From Bradyrhizobium liaoningense (GTDB lineage: Bacteria; Pseudomonadota; Alphaproteobacteria; Rhizobiales; Xanthobacteraceae): a stretch of DNA of 64,000 bases. The position numbers were made by a program, and so were the translations under genes. Below, piece after piece: positions 23,554 to 32,414 of the stretch. The stretch is taken from contig NZ_JAFCJM010000026.1 of assembly GCF_018130955.1 (NCBI RefSeq), positions 1-64,000 on the forward strand. The letters are read 5' to 3'. How positions within the stretch are numbered: the stretch's first letter is position 1; the number at the start of each line of letters is the position of its first letter. Under the pieces are notes generated by a model. The model saw only the letters and a list, made by a program, of their open reading frames with translations, was not told the DNA's origin and ran no database searches.

Positions 23554-26500
23554 TCACTCCGCCGCGGCCGCCATCGTTTGGGTTGTGTTGCCCTCCTTCT
23601 TGCCTTCCGCGAGGTTGCGCACCACCACGTAGAAGATCGGCGTGAAGATCAGGCCGAACAGTGTGACGCCGAGCATGCCGAAGAACACGGCGACGCCGAC
23701 CGCCTGGCGCATCTCCGATCCGGAGCCGGTTGAGAAGACGAGCGGCAGCACGCCGAGGATGAAGGCGAACGAGGTCATCAGGATCGGCCGCAGTCGCAAC
23801 CGGCAGGCCTCGATCACCGCCTCCAGGCGCGGTTTGCCTTCAAGCTCGATATCGCGCGCGAACTCGACGATCAGGATCGCGTTCTTGGCCGCAAGCCCCA
23901 CCAGCACCACGAAGCCGATCTGTGTCAGGATGTTAATGTCCTGGCCCATGATGCGCACGCCGATGGTGGCTGCGAACAGGCACATCGGCACGATCAGGAG
24001 TACCGCGAGCGGCAGCGTCCAGCTGCCATATTGCGCCGCCAGCACCAGATAGACGAACAGCACACAGATCGGGAACACATATAGTCCGGCATTGCCACCC
24101 GTCACCTGTTGATAGGACAGATCGGTCCATTCGAAGGAAAAGCCGCTCGGTAATGTCTTGTCGGCCAGTTGCTTGATGGTGTTGAGCGCGGTCTTCGAGC
24201 TCACGCCCGGTGCCGGCTCACCCTGGAGCTCGGATGCTGAGTAGAGATTGTAGCGCGCGACACGATCGGGTCCCGAGATGTCCTTGAAGTCGACGATGCT
24301 GCCGAGCATCACCATGTCGCCGGCCGCGTTGCGGGTACGCAGCCGCGCCAGATCGGCCGGTTCTTTCCGGAACGGCTGATCGGCCTGCGCAGTGACGTGA
24401 TAGGTGCGTCCGAACAGGTTGAAATCGTTGACATAGGTCGAGCCGAAGTAAGTCTCGATCGTGTCGGTGATGTTGGTGATGGGGACGCCGAGCTTCTGCG
24501 CCTTAACGCGATCGATATCGACGAACAGCTGCGGCGTATTTGTCGTGAACGGCGAGAACACCGAGGTCAGGTTTGGCCACTTCCGCGCGGCGGCGACGAG
24601 TTCGTCGGTGGCGGCTCCGAGCAGCTCGGGGCCGCGCCCTTGTCGATCTTGGATGCGGATGGCGAAGCCGCCGCCGGTGCCGATGCCTGGTACTGCGGGC
24701 GGTGGAATGACGATGATGAAGGCGCCCTGGATCGCCGACAACCGCTTGCGCAGATTGGCAGTGATCACGCTGGCGGTCAGCCCCTTCCTGACCCGCGCCT
24801 CCGGCTCATCGAAGACGGGGAACAGAGCCGCGGCGTTGCTCGCCTGCGTACGGGTCGCGCCGGAGAAGCCGGCAAACGCCGCGACACGGACGATACCCGG
24901 CGTATCCAGCGCAATCCGCTCGATTTCGTGCACCACCGCGGTGGTCCGCACCAGCGATGCGGCTCCTGGCAATTGCGCCGAGATGATAAGGTAACCGCGA
25001 TCCTGCGCGGGAATGAAACCCTGCGAGGTGGTGGCGAGCAGCCAGCCGGCGCTGCCGATCAGCGCGAGATAGATTGCAAGCATCACCACCGTATGGCGGA
25101 TCACGAAGTTGGCGGCGGCCGCGTAACCGTGCGCCAGGCGATCGAAGATGCGGTTGAAAAGCACGGTGAAGCTGTCCCAGCCACGCGCAATGATGTTCCA
25201 GCGCGCCGGCCGACGTTTCTCCTCGTGCGGAGTAAGGATTTTCGAGGCCAGTGCTGGCGACAGCGTCAGCGAGCAGAAGCACGAAATCGCGGTCGCGACC
25301 GCGATGGTGACGGCGAATTGCTGGAAGAACCGCCCGGAGATGCCGCCGAGGAACGCGGTCGGCACGAACACCGCGCAGAGCACGAGCGCGATCGACAGCA
25401 GTGCGCCGCCAACCTCCTCCATCGTCTTGAGCGCCGCCTCGCGCCGGCTCATACCGAGCTGGAGATGTCGCTCGACATTCTCGACAACCACAATAGCATC
25501 GTCGACCACGATGCCGACCGCAAGCACGAGCCCGAACAGCGTGAGGTTGTTGATGCCGAAGCCGAGCGCGGCCATCGCTGCAAAGGTGCCGACCAGCGAC
25601 ACCGGAATTGCGACAATCGGGATGATTGCAGGCCGCCAATCTTGAAGGAACACCAGCACCACGATCACGACGAGCGCCATCGCCTCGTAGATGCTCTTGA
25701 TCAACTCATGGACCGATTGGGCGATGAACTCAGTGGGGTTGTAGCCGATATTGTAATCGAGCCCCTTTGGGAAGTTCGTCTTGAGCTGCGCCATCGTGTC
25801 GGAGATATGCTTCGCGGTGGCGAGCGCGTTCGATCCGGGCCGTTGCGTCACCACCATCGCGACGGCTGACTTACGCAGTATGAAGCTGTTGGTGGTGTAG
25901 GCCAGCGCGCCAAGCTCGATCCGCGCGACGTCGCGCAGCCGCACGGTACGACCGTCGGAGCTAGCCTTCACCACGATGTCCTCGAACTGCGTGATATCTT
26001 TGAGGCGACCAGTGAAGACGAGGTTCGGTTGGAATGCGCGATCCGCAATCGGCGGCTCCGCGATCTGGCCGCCGGCAATCTGCAGGTTCTGGGCCCGGAC
26101 CGCGGCAATGACGTCGCTTGAGGTCATGCCGAGATTGGCGATCTTGTCGGGGTCGAGCCAGAGCCGCATCGAGTAGTCGCGTGCGCCAAACATCTGGATG
26201 TCGCCGACGCCGTCGAGCCGCAACAGCTGGTCGCGCACCTGCAGCAGCGTATAGTTCGAGATGTAGAGCTGGTCGAAGCTGTCGTCGGGCGACAGCATGA
26301 AAACGACCATCAGGATGTCCGGCGAGTTCTTGCGGGTGACGACGCCGTTGCGCTGCACCTCCTCGGGCAGCCGCGGCTGCGCGATGGCGACGCGGTTCTG
26401 GACCAGCACCTGGGCCTTGTCCAGATCGGTGCCGAGCTTGAAGGTCACGGTGATGGTGAGCTGGCCGTTTGAGGTCGCTTGGCTGTACAGGTACAGCATG

Positions 26501-26727
26501 TCCTCGACGCCGTTGATCTCCTGCTCGATGGGAGCTGCGACCGTGTCGGATACGGTCTGGGCCGAGGCGCCCGGATATTGCGTGGTAACCGTGACGGTCG
26601 GCGGTACGACCTGCGGATATTCCGAGACCGGCAGCGTCTGGTAGGCGATCGTGCCCACAATCAGGAGCACGATCGACAGTACCATCGCCAGAATGGGCTG
26701 GTTGACGGAAAGACGTCCGAGATTCAT
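23554..26727 (-). CDS. RND multidrug efflux pump, inner-membrane transporter (HAE1 family)
   Basis: 1057 residues, the standard length for AcrB/MexF. It has 12 predicted membrane segments, two large periplasmic loops, and the proton-relay aspartates in LAVGIVVDDAIVVVENVE. The N-terminus is MNLGRLSVNQPILAMVLSIV. It uses the proton gradient to export hydrophobic or amphiphilic compounds through a tripartite complex. Its ATG overlaps the stop of the adaptor gene by 4 bases (ATGA). No outer-membrane TolC/OprM gene is nearby, so it must borrow one. The C-terminus is Gln/Thr/Ala-rich and unremarkable. Confidence 0.96.
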   Translation of the reverse strand: MNLGRLSVNQPILAMVLSIVLLIVGTIAYQTLPVSEYPQVVPPTVTVTTQYPGASAQTVSDTVAAPIEQEINGVEDMLYLYSQATSNGQLTITVTFKLGTDLDKAQVLVQNRVAIAQPRLPEEVQRNGVVTRKNSPDILMVVFMLSPDDSFDQLYISNYTLLQVRDQLLRLDGVGDIQMFGARDYSMRLWLDPDKIANLGMTSSDVIAAVRAQNLQIAGGQIAEPPIADRAFQPNLVFTGRLKDITQFEDIVVKASSDGRTVRLRDVARIELGALAYTTNSFILRKSAVAMVVTQRPGSNALATAKHISDTMAQLKTNFPKGLDYNIGYNPTEFIAQSVHELIKSIYEAMALVVIVVLVFLQDWRPAIIPIVAIPVSLVGTFAAMAALGFGINNLTLFGLVLAVGIVVDDAIVVVENVERHLQLGMSRREAALKTMEEVGGALLSIALVLCAVFVPTAFLGGISGRFFQQFAVTIAVATAISCFCSLTLSPALASKILTPHEEKRRPARWNIIARGWDSFTVLFNRIFDRLAHGYAAAANFVIRHTVVMLAIYLALIGSAGWLLATTSQGFIPAQDRGYLIISAQLPGAASLVRTTAVVHEIERIALDTPGIVRVAAFAGFSGATRTQASNAAALFPVFDEPEARVRKGLTASVITANLRKRLSAIQGAFIIVIPPPAVPGIGTGGGFAIRIQDRQGRGPELLGAATDELVAAARKWPNLTSVFSPFTTNTPQLFVDIDRVKAQKLGVPITNITDTIETYFGSTYVNDFNLFGRTYHVTAQADQPFRKEPADLARLRTRNAAGDMVMLGSIVDFKDISGPDRVARYNLYSASELQGEPAPGVSSKTALNTIKQLADKTLPSGFSFEWTDLSYQQVTGGNAGLYVFPICVLFVYLVLAAQYGSWTLPLAVLLIVPMCLFAATIGVRIMGQDINILTQIGFVVLVGLAAKNAILIVEFARDIELEGKPRLEAVIEACRLRLRPILMTSFAFILGVLPLVFSTGSGSEMRQAVGVAVFFGMLGVTLFGLIFTPIFYVVVRNLAEGKKEGNTTQTMAAAAE

Positions 26728-27944
26728 GACTTGTTGCCGCTGATCTCGCCCTTGTGCGGGCTCACCTTGGCGCCGACGCGGGCACGCTGCAGGCCGTCGA
26801 TGATGACACGATCCTCCGGCTTCAGCCCTGTGCGGACTACTCGCAGGCCCTGATCCAGCGGACCGAGTTCGACCGCGCGCGATTCCACAGTGTTGTCATC
26901 GTTGACCACGAACACTATCTTGCGCGACTGGTCGGTCGCGATCGCGGTATCTGGCAAAAGAAGCGCCTCATAGGGCGAAGAGCCAATCAGCCGGACGCGG
27001 CCGAACTGGCCGGGCAGGATGGACAGATCGTGGTTCGGGATGATCGCGCGGCTGCGCAGCGTGGCGGTGGAGACATCGAGCCGGTTGTCGATGAAATCCA
27101 TGTGGCCTTCGTGCGAAGGCTTGTTTTCACCGGTCAGCGCCACCCGCACTGGATTGGGCGTATCGCGAGAGCTCGGTCGCCTGCCCTCGAACCACAGCTT
27201 GTTGTTCTTCAGGTAGGTCGCCTCGTCGACATCAAAATAGATGTAGATGGGGTCCATTGAGACGATGGTGGTCAGCAATGTGGATGCGCCATTGTCACTG
27301 CCGCTGACGAGATTGCCGACACTCACGAGATGGCGGCTGACGCGGCCGCTGATTGGCGCCACCACATGGGTGAATTCAATATTGAGCTGGGCTGCCTTCA
27401 GCGCGCCCTCCGCCTGGATCTCGGCGGCGTGCGCGGCCTGCAGTGCCTCGCGGCGCTGGTCGACGACCTGTTGGGAGACCGCGCTGGTCTGGACAAGGGT
27501 CAGGCCGCGATCGAGCTCGCGCTTTGCAAGCTCGGTCTTTGCCCGGGCGTCGGCAAGCTGGCCATTGGCTTGCTCGGCCACCGCCTCGAACGGCCGCGGG
27601 TCGATGATGTAGAGCAGGTCGCCGGCATGCACGATGTCGCCGTCCTTGAATTCGACATTGGTGACAAAGCCGCCGACGCGCGCGCGGACCTGGACCTCTT
27701 CGACCGCCTGAAAGCGGCCGGTGAACTCGTCCCAGTCGGTGACGGTCTGTTTGACCGGTTGGGCCACCGTCACCGGCGGCGGAGGCGCGGCCACCTGCGA
27801 TTGCGCCTTCCCGTCGCAGCCAGCGAGCGCCAGCGCGAACAGCATACCGATCGGCGCGCCGCCGCATCGTAGAAGGCGGCGAAACGGACCGCGATCGAGC
27901 CGGGTCGCCGGAGCCGGATACTCCGTTCTGTCAGTCGCGCTCAC
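26724..27944 (-). CDS. RND efflux periplasmic adaptor lipoprotein (MexE/AcrA family)
   Basis: 406 residues from GTG 27944, which follows GGAGAGAC. The frame continues to TTG 27977 without added motifs. The lipobox LALAGC marks a lipid-anchored adaptor. The first half of the barrel and hairpin reads VQVRARVGGFVTNVEFKDGD, then the lipoyl part IIDPRPFEA, the coiled-coil hairpin, and GRVSRHLVSVGNLV. The MexE subgroup fits IYIYFDVDEATYL and the C-terminal GLQRARVGAKV. It links the pump to an outer-membrane channel. No local repressor of TetR or LysR type is adjacent, so regulation is unknown. Confidence 0.94.
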   Translation of the reverse strand: MSATDRTEYPAPATRLDRGPFRRLLRCGGAPIGMLFALALAGCDGKAQSQVAAPPPPVTVAQPVKQTVTDWDEFTGRFQAVEEVQVRARVGGFVTNVEFKDGDIVHAGDLLYIIDPRPFEAVAEQANGQLADARAKTELAKRELDRGLTLVQTSAVSQQVVDQRREALQAAHAAEIQAEGALKAAQLNIEFTHVVAPISGRVSRHLVSVGNLVSGSDNGASTLLTTIVSMDPIYIYFDVDEATYLKNNKLWFEGRRPSSRDTPNPVRVALTGENKPSHEGHMDFIDNRLDVSTATLRSRAIIPNHDLSILPGQFGRVRLIGSSPYEALLLPDTAIATDQSRKIVFVVNDDNTVESRAVELGPLDQGLRVVRTGLKPEDRVIIDGLQRARVGAKVSPHKGEISGNKS

Positions 27945-27977
27945 TTTCGTCTCTCCAAGAGACCTAGAATGTTGCAA

Positions 27978-28361
27978 TTAAATTGGACAGGTCGCACTGT
28001 TACTGCCGGTCGGTCTCGATACAGGCAGCAGCAGCACTCGCACCGCTGTTCCGACGCCGGTGTCTTGATCTTGCATCAGCGGAGTAGAGCGCGAGGCGCT
28101 GGCCAGCGGTGAGTTGCGGCACAGCACGCCGGCAATTCCACCATCTCTGCAAATCACAGGGATCTCGATCTTCCCCACGAACAGGGCGACGGCGCTCTCA
28201 AGCCATGATAGATGCCGTCCGGCGGCGTGAAAAATCCGGCCCGGTTCCAACAATACACCCGCAGTGCCCGCAAAAACGGCAGCCGCATCTGGGAAAAGGG
28301 TAACTTCGCTGATCCCGCCGCCAAGAGGCGCGACGACTTCAATTGCATCGTTGCTTTGCAT
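27978..28361 (-). CDS. Uncertain ORF, possibly a degraded regulator-like gene
   Basis: From ATG 28361 the frame gives 127 residues: MQSNDAIEVVAPLGGGIS, then VTLFPDAAAVFAGTAG, later WLESAVALFVGKIEIPVICR. The middle loosely recalls the receiver-like proteins of Bradyrhizobium, but no conserved Asp or Lys pattern is clear. The first 100 bases are related to the sequence just upstream of the peroxiredoxin gene at 34508-34400, one base out of register, which suggests a shared ancestral start. It could be a fragment. Confidence 0.4.
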   Translation of the reverse strand: MQSNDAIEVVAPLGGGISEVTLFPDAAAVFAGTAGVLLEPGRIFHAAGRHLSWLESAVALFVGKIEIPVICRDGGIAGVLCRNSPLASASRSTPLMQDQDTGVGTAVRVLLLPVSRPTGSNSATCPI

Positions 28362-28594
28362 ATCGAGCCTGGACTCTATACCCATGTTGATCCGATAGAT
28401 GTGACTTGCCTCCGCATCCACGACGATGCCATCGGTGACGATGGTCTTGCGGTCTCATCCGACTGGATTTATCGAGTGAATGCGGTCTCCGCTCAGTTCG
28501 GAGACGAACAGTCGGGCCGGAGCGGCTGACGCCAGATGAGTTCTTCGATTTGGTGCTTCGAGTGTCGTTATGGTCTGTCCTTCGAGTGTTTGCT

Positions 28595-28924
28595 CTACTT
28601 GTCGGCCTTGGCGGCCGGCTGCGCTGCTTGCGATGGACGCGCGATGGGACGGCAGAGCAAATAGGTATCCGAGTTGTGGTTGATCGTCTCGATACTGTCG
28701 TCCTTCGGGAACGGATCGCTGAGGCACGCGGCGTACGTGCCGGATATCGCTGCCTTGCATTGCTCCATCGAACTGAAGCTGCAGTCCCGCGCGAAACTAT
28801 AACCATCTTCGCTACAATATTCACCGGCGCGTACCGCAGCTGGTGCGAACAGTCCACCCAGTGCAATCGCCACGACCAACGTCGCAGCGGGGATGGTCAT
28901 TGCTTTCAACACGGTGGTGTTCAT
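28595..28924 (-). CDS. Small secreted cysteine-rich protein (DUF3551-like)
   Basis: 109 residues with a signal peptide (cut near VRA-GEYC). The mature part shows the cysteine spacing and FxxxEQCxAAxSGxxxxC pattern of DUF3551 proteins, abundant in Bradyrhizobium: GEYCSEDGYSFARDCSFSSM, then QCKAAISGTYAACLSDPF. Function is unknown. It is most likely periplasmic. The repeated intergenic element sits 60-200 bases upstream in the matching orientation, so it may be driven by that element. Confidence 0.75.
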   Translation of the reverse strand: MNTTVLKAMTIPAATLVVAIALGGLFAPAAVRAGEYCSEDGYSFARDCSFSSMEQCKAAISGTYAACLSDPFPKDDSIETINHNSDTYLLCRPIARPSQAAQPAAKADK

Positions 28925-28984
28925 ATGAGCCTTCTTTCACCTTGCCTGCGTTGTGCACTATTTGATCCACGTGCAAAGTTTCCG

Positions 28985-29385
28985 CACGACGATGCTTTGG
29001 AGAGTGACCTTGCAACACCGGCAAGGGAAATCACCTCTCGCCATAGAGTCGATAGACGATTGTTATTGCCGCTTGCCGCGCAGCGTGATGCCGTAGCGAG
29101 GAATGCCACGGGCCACATCGCACCTCGAAACCGACGGTTCTATTCTGCAGAGACTTCTAAGCCGTGTTCAGTCGCTGAATCGGCAATGAACGCCGTCGCG
29201 GCTTGCACAACTGGTGCCCGAGGTTCGGGCCGTAAGCCCCGAGAGAAGCTCGTATATGGTGCACGATAGCGGCAAGAAACGCGAACGGCACTGTGGGTCA
29301 TTCATAACCCGCATCAATAACTCAAATACATTTTCACGATCTAGCGCCTCTTGGACAAATTGGTCATTTTGCACGTCAACGCACT
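28985..29385 (-). repeat. Repeated intergenic element, copy R1 (long form)
   Basis: The core at about 29010-29110 contains GGGAAATCACCTCTCGCC, CATAGAGTCGATAGACGAT and GTGATGCCGTAGCGAGGAAT on the plus strand. It continues for about 270 bases with clear similarity to copy R5 read in reverse (TCTGCAGAGACTTCTAAGCC, TCAGTCGCTGAATCGGCAAT, CTCTTGGACAAATTGGTCAT). It lies upstream of the secreted protein gene at 28924. Confidence 0.8.
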
Positions 29386-29775
29386 CGAAGTTCCCTCAAG
29401 AGATAACCAGCCTGTGCGGAAGCTTCGGCTGAAGCTACCTTCGCCCCTTGCTTTGATACCGATCGGAGCATTCACTGTCTCAACGACGACGGAGATCGCC
29501 AAAACAAAAAGAGACACCTCGCGTATTATCCTTGTAAGCCAGAGCGGCATTTTCGGCCCACGAAAGCCGGCCGGGAAATAGGACGAAAATGGAGAAGCGA
29601 TGAACGCTCTGCCTTCCTTTTCGTGAGCGCGCTTTGACAGAGTGTGAGTTTATATGGTCATCGAAACAATCAAGAATCGATGCACGGCCGCAAGGCGATA
29701 AGCGAAGGCAAGTTTTCAAACCTGTCTTGGACGTCGTCTCGCACATCGGTTTCTTTGTTGTGACTCTATAGGTTG
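29386..29775. other. Intergenic stretch with a doubtful small ORF
   Basis: A 69-residue minus-strand frame (29341-29550; RIIREVSLFVLAISVVV) could be a one-helix membrane peptide, but it has no ribosome-binding site and its end runs into the repeat. Nothing else recognised. Confidence 0.3.
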
Positions 29776-30816
29776 ATGATGGAAGTATTCGTTCGCCCGC
29801 AGAATCGCAGAACGTTTCTTGAGAAGCGCTTTGACTATGTGGCTCTAACTCCCGCTGCGGCAGCGATTTGTTATCCATTTCTGCTCAATGCTTTTCATAC
29901 CATCGTCGGCACGCAAGCGGTAAGCTTGCCACCGCTCGCAATCGCCAGCGCGATCTTCATCCTGGTCGTTGCGTTCGTCGTGCCGTTTCTTGGGATCGCT
30001 CTGGCTTGCCGACCCACGTCCGATCCCGGCTCAAGACGCCTCGCCTATGCCAGCGTTGTGTCGCCAACGCTCTATGTCTTTCTCGGCGTTGTCCAGGCCA
30101 TGATCAAGAGCCCTATTCCCGACGAGGTCGTCTGGTGCGCGATCTGGCTCGCTATCACGATCTGGTCGCAATCTGCCCGAGATCCGGTTGCTGCAACTGT
30201 GCCTGCAGTCGGGGGGTGGCGGGTTGTCCACGGGGTAACGGCCGCAGTCCTGTCCATATATGTGGTATTTCATCTCACCAATCATCTGTTTGGCTTGATA
30301 GGACCGGATGCGCATGCGGCCGTTATGAAGATCGGACGCGTGGTTTATCGCTCTGCCGTAGGCGAACCGTTGTTGGTGGCGGCCATGCTTTTCCAGATCG
30401 GCACCGGCCTCTTTCTGGCATGGCGCTGGAGCGCCGCTGCGCATGACTTCCAGCGGACCTATCAGGTCGCTTCGGGAGCCTATCTCTCAGTGTTCATTCT
30501 CGGCCACATGAATTCGGTCTTCGTCTACGCGCGAAGCTTCCTCGGCATACCGACGGATTGGAATTTCGCGATCGGAGCCCCGACTGGGCTCATTCATGAC
30601 GCATGGAATATTCGTCTGCTGCCTCACTACGCGCTCGGCGCCTTCTTCGTCCTGAGCCACCTTGCTTCAGGACTGAGAGTGGTGCTGATGGCACACGGTG
30701 TCGATCAACGTAATGCCGATCGCTTTTGGGGTGTCTGCGTCGCTATGAGCGCCATCGTCGCGGCCGCGATCATCGCGGGAATGTCCGGCGTTAGGATCGG
30801 TGCATTGGCTTTGTGA
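29776..30816 (+). CDS. Polytopic membrane protein, possibly cytochrome b-like
   Basis: 346 residues with about eight hydrophobic segments. The second half has histidines placed inside or near helices (VVFHLTNHLFGLIG, VFILGHMNSVFVYAR, LLPHYALGAFFVLSHLASG), reminiscent of the four-helix haem-binding subunits of succinate/fumarate oxidoreductases. That reading is tentative. The start is one of two tandem ATGs (29776 or 29779), and a TTG just before is also in frame. It stands alone. The DUF1993 fragment begins right at its stop. Confidence 0.75.
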   Translation: MMEVFVRPQNRRTFLEKRFDYVALTPAAAAICYPFLLNAFHTIVGTQAVSLPPLAIASAIFILVVAFVVPFLGIALACRPTSDPGSRRLAYASVVSPTLYVFLGVVQAMIKSPIPDEVVWCAIWLAITIWSQSARDPVAATVPAVGGWRVVHGVTAAVLSIYVVFHLTNHLFGLIGPDAHAAVMKIGRVVYRSAVGEPLLVAAMLFQIGTGLFLAWRWSAAAHDFQRTYQVASGAYLSVFILGHMNSVFVYARSFLGIPTDWNFAIGAPTGLIHDAWNIRLLPHYALGAFFVLSHLASGLRVVLMAHGVDQRNADRFWGVCVAMSAIVAAAIIAGMSGVRIGALAL

Positions 30817-30821
30817 CTTGC

Positions 30822-31020
30822 GACTGCCTATCGTGCGCGGATGGTTCAGCGGCGACGACTACATCCGGCACCTGGTGCTGCCTGACCTCTTCTTCCACAT
30901 CTCAAATGCGCACGCGATCCTTCGGCACTTCGGGGTCAATATCGGGAAGCGCAACTACCCTGGAACCTCATTCAGCAGAACGGCGGTAACTACACGGCGC
31001 ACGGCAAGGGCCGAGGCCTT
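30822..31020 (+). pseudogene. Duplicated 3' fragment of a DUF1993 gene
   Basis: Reads LPIVRGWFSGDDYIRHLVLP, then LFFHISNAHAILRHFGVNIG and KRNY, aligned with residues near the C-terminus of the protein at 18989-19522. The 5' two thirds are absent and the frame is fused to unrelated sequence, so it cannot be functional. Confidence 0.8.
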
Positions 31021-31186
31021 CAACGTGATGATCGGCCACTTTTCCGGTGCGAAGCTCGGGGTCGACCCTGTTGAGAGAACTGGGAAATCCTGACTCGATC
31101 CGCTTCATGCTCCGCCGCTTCGCAGGCCTGCGGCATGATGGGTACTACGTTCTACGCTATAGCCACCTAAGCGCGCTCCCGCTTTT

Positions 31187-32036
31187 TCATGTCGGCGGGA
31201 CTACCAGAATCGGGAGATTATGAAGAAAGGCAGTCGGTGTCATTTTCGTTACTTGCCCGAAGGCAAACGAGAACGCCGCCGTGCTGCTGAAGCCGACATC
31301 TGCCGCGACTCTCGAGATTGAACGCCCCGCCGAGAGTTGATCGATCGCGAGCGCTATTCTTGCTCTTTGTCGCCAGGCCTTGAAGCTCAATCCAGTTTCA
31401 AGCGGGAAAATGCGGCTGATCGTGCGAATCGACGTTGCCGCGCGACGGGCAAGGTCGCTGACGCCGAGCTGCATCTGCGAATCCGCTAAAGCCAGATCAG
31501 CGACGCGTCTTCCGATCGTGCTTGTTGGCATCGGAAGGAACACCGGAACGTCGGGTGTCTCGGTAAGCTCGTGAAGAATCAATCGGACGGCAAGCTCGGC
31601 TTTTTTGGACGAAATATCGACCTTGAAGGCGGCGAGGATCAATTCCCGTAGAAGCGGTGTAACCGTCAGGGCGAATATGTAACTAATGGCCTTTCCGGCG
31701 CCACTTCTGTAAAGCCGATGGGTGCCAGTAGATCATCCGCAATTCGGTATCGGAAAGCATATCGACCCGATGAGGTATGCCGGCTGGCATCCAGAGCGCA
31801 AGTTGGGGCGGGACGAACCAGCGTCCAGATGCGGTGTAGACCTGCAGCGTTCCCGAAGCAGCAAAGATTACTTGTGATTCTTTGTGCGCGTGCAATCCGA
31901 CGGCCTCGCCCCGGGGGAAGGTCCTGCGAAGAATCCTGAATGGCATAGGTCTCTGCGCTTGGCGTGTCATATACGTCGATCGGCCACACATCGTTGACAC
32001 GACTTGGTACCATTGCACGATGACTTGGTCGACCAT
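31187..32036 (-). pseudogene. Frameshifted AraC-family regulator
   Basis: The N-terminal cupin domain (31683-32036) reads GLHAHKESQVIFAASGTLQV and PPQLALWMPAGIPHRVDM, then ends at LQKWRRKGH and a stop. The C-terminal part continues in another frame: LTVTPLLRELILAAF, then the HTH LARRAATSIRTISRIF and AADVGFSSTAAFSFAFGQVT. Inserting one base in TGGCGC-CGG near 31700 would join them as KWRAGKAISYIFALTVTP. This is a single-base break in an otherwise well kept gene, so it is either recent or a sequence error. Confidence 0.85.
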
Positions 32037-32269
32037 CCTGTTGCCCAGACCGTGTTGTCTATGTCCATCCCTACCTGCTCTAGTGAGAGGCTAATGTTGA
32101 AGTGAATACCGGTCACTGGTGTGCAGTTATGGAAATCCGCGACTGAGAGTATGCGCAAGTTCGGCCGCCCAAAGGTCGCACCGGAGATTGTATCCTGATG
32201 GGCGGGGTCGAATGTTTAACGTCGAAAGCTACGTTTGTCCGCCGTCGCCGAACTCGGGTTCGGGAACCG
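32037..32269. other. Intergenic region
   Basis: No gene seen. It lies between the AraC pseudogene promoter side and the LysR fragment. Confidence 0.35.
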
Positions 32270-32400
32270 ACGATCAGATGTGGCATCCGAGAGCTGGAAG
32301 ATGAAGTCGGGGTTGCCTTATTTATACGTCATCCTGGCGGCGCAACGCTCGCCAACGCAGGCAAGAGATTCCTAAATCATGCTCGCATGGCGATCGGTTC
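32270..32400 (+). pseudogene. LysR DNA-binding-domain fragment
   Basis: A frame reads IRELEDEVGVALFIRHPGGA, then LANAGKRFLNHAR, the end of a LysR winged helix and the start of the linker helix (typical: R.LEDELGVSLFERH.GGV.LT.AGRRFL). The start and the whole effector domain are missing. Confidence 0.75.
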
Positions 32401-32414
32401 GCATCGAATACGCC

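Noticed and set aside
22562..23632. A 356-codon plus-strand frame over the MDR gene
   Set aside because: Antisense to a well supported gene; the same shadow appears over MDR copy 2.
24397..25869. A 490-codon open frame on the plus strand opposite the RND pump
   Set aside because: It is antisense to a gene with clear motifs, rich in Arg, Gly and Asp typical of GC-rich shadow frames, and has no ribosome-binding site.
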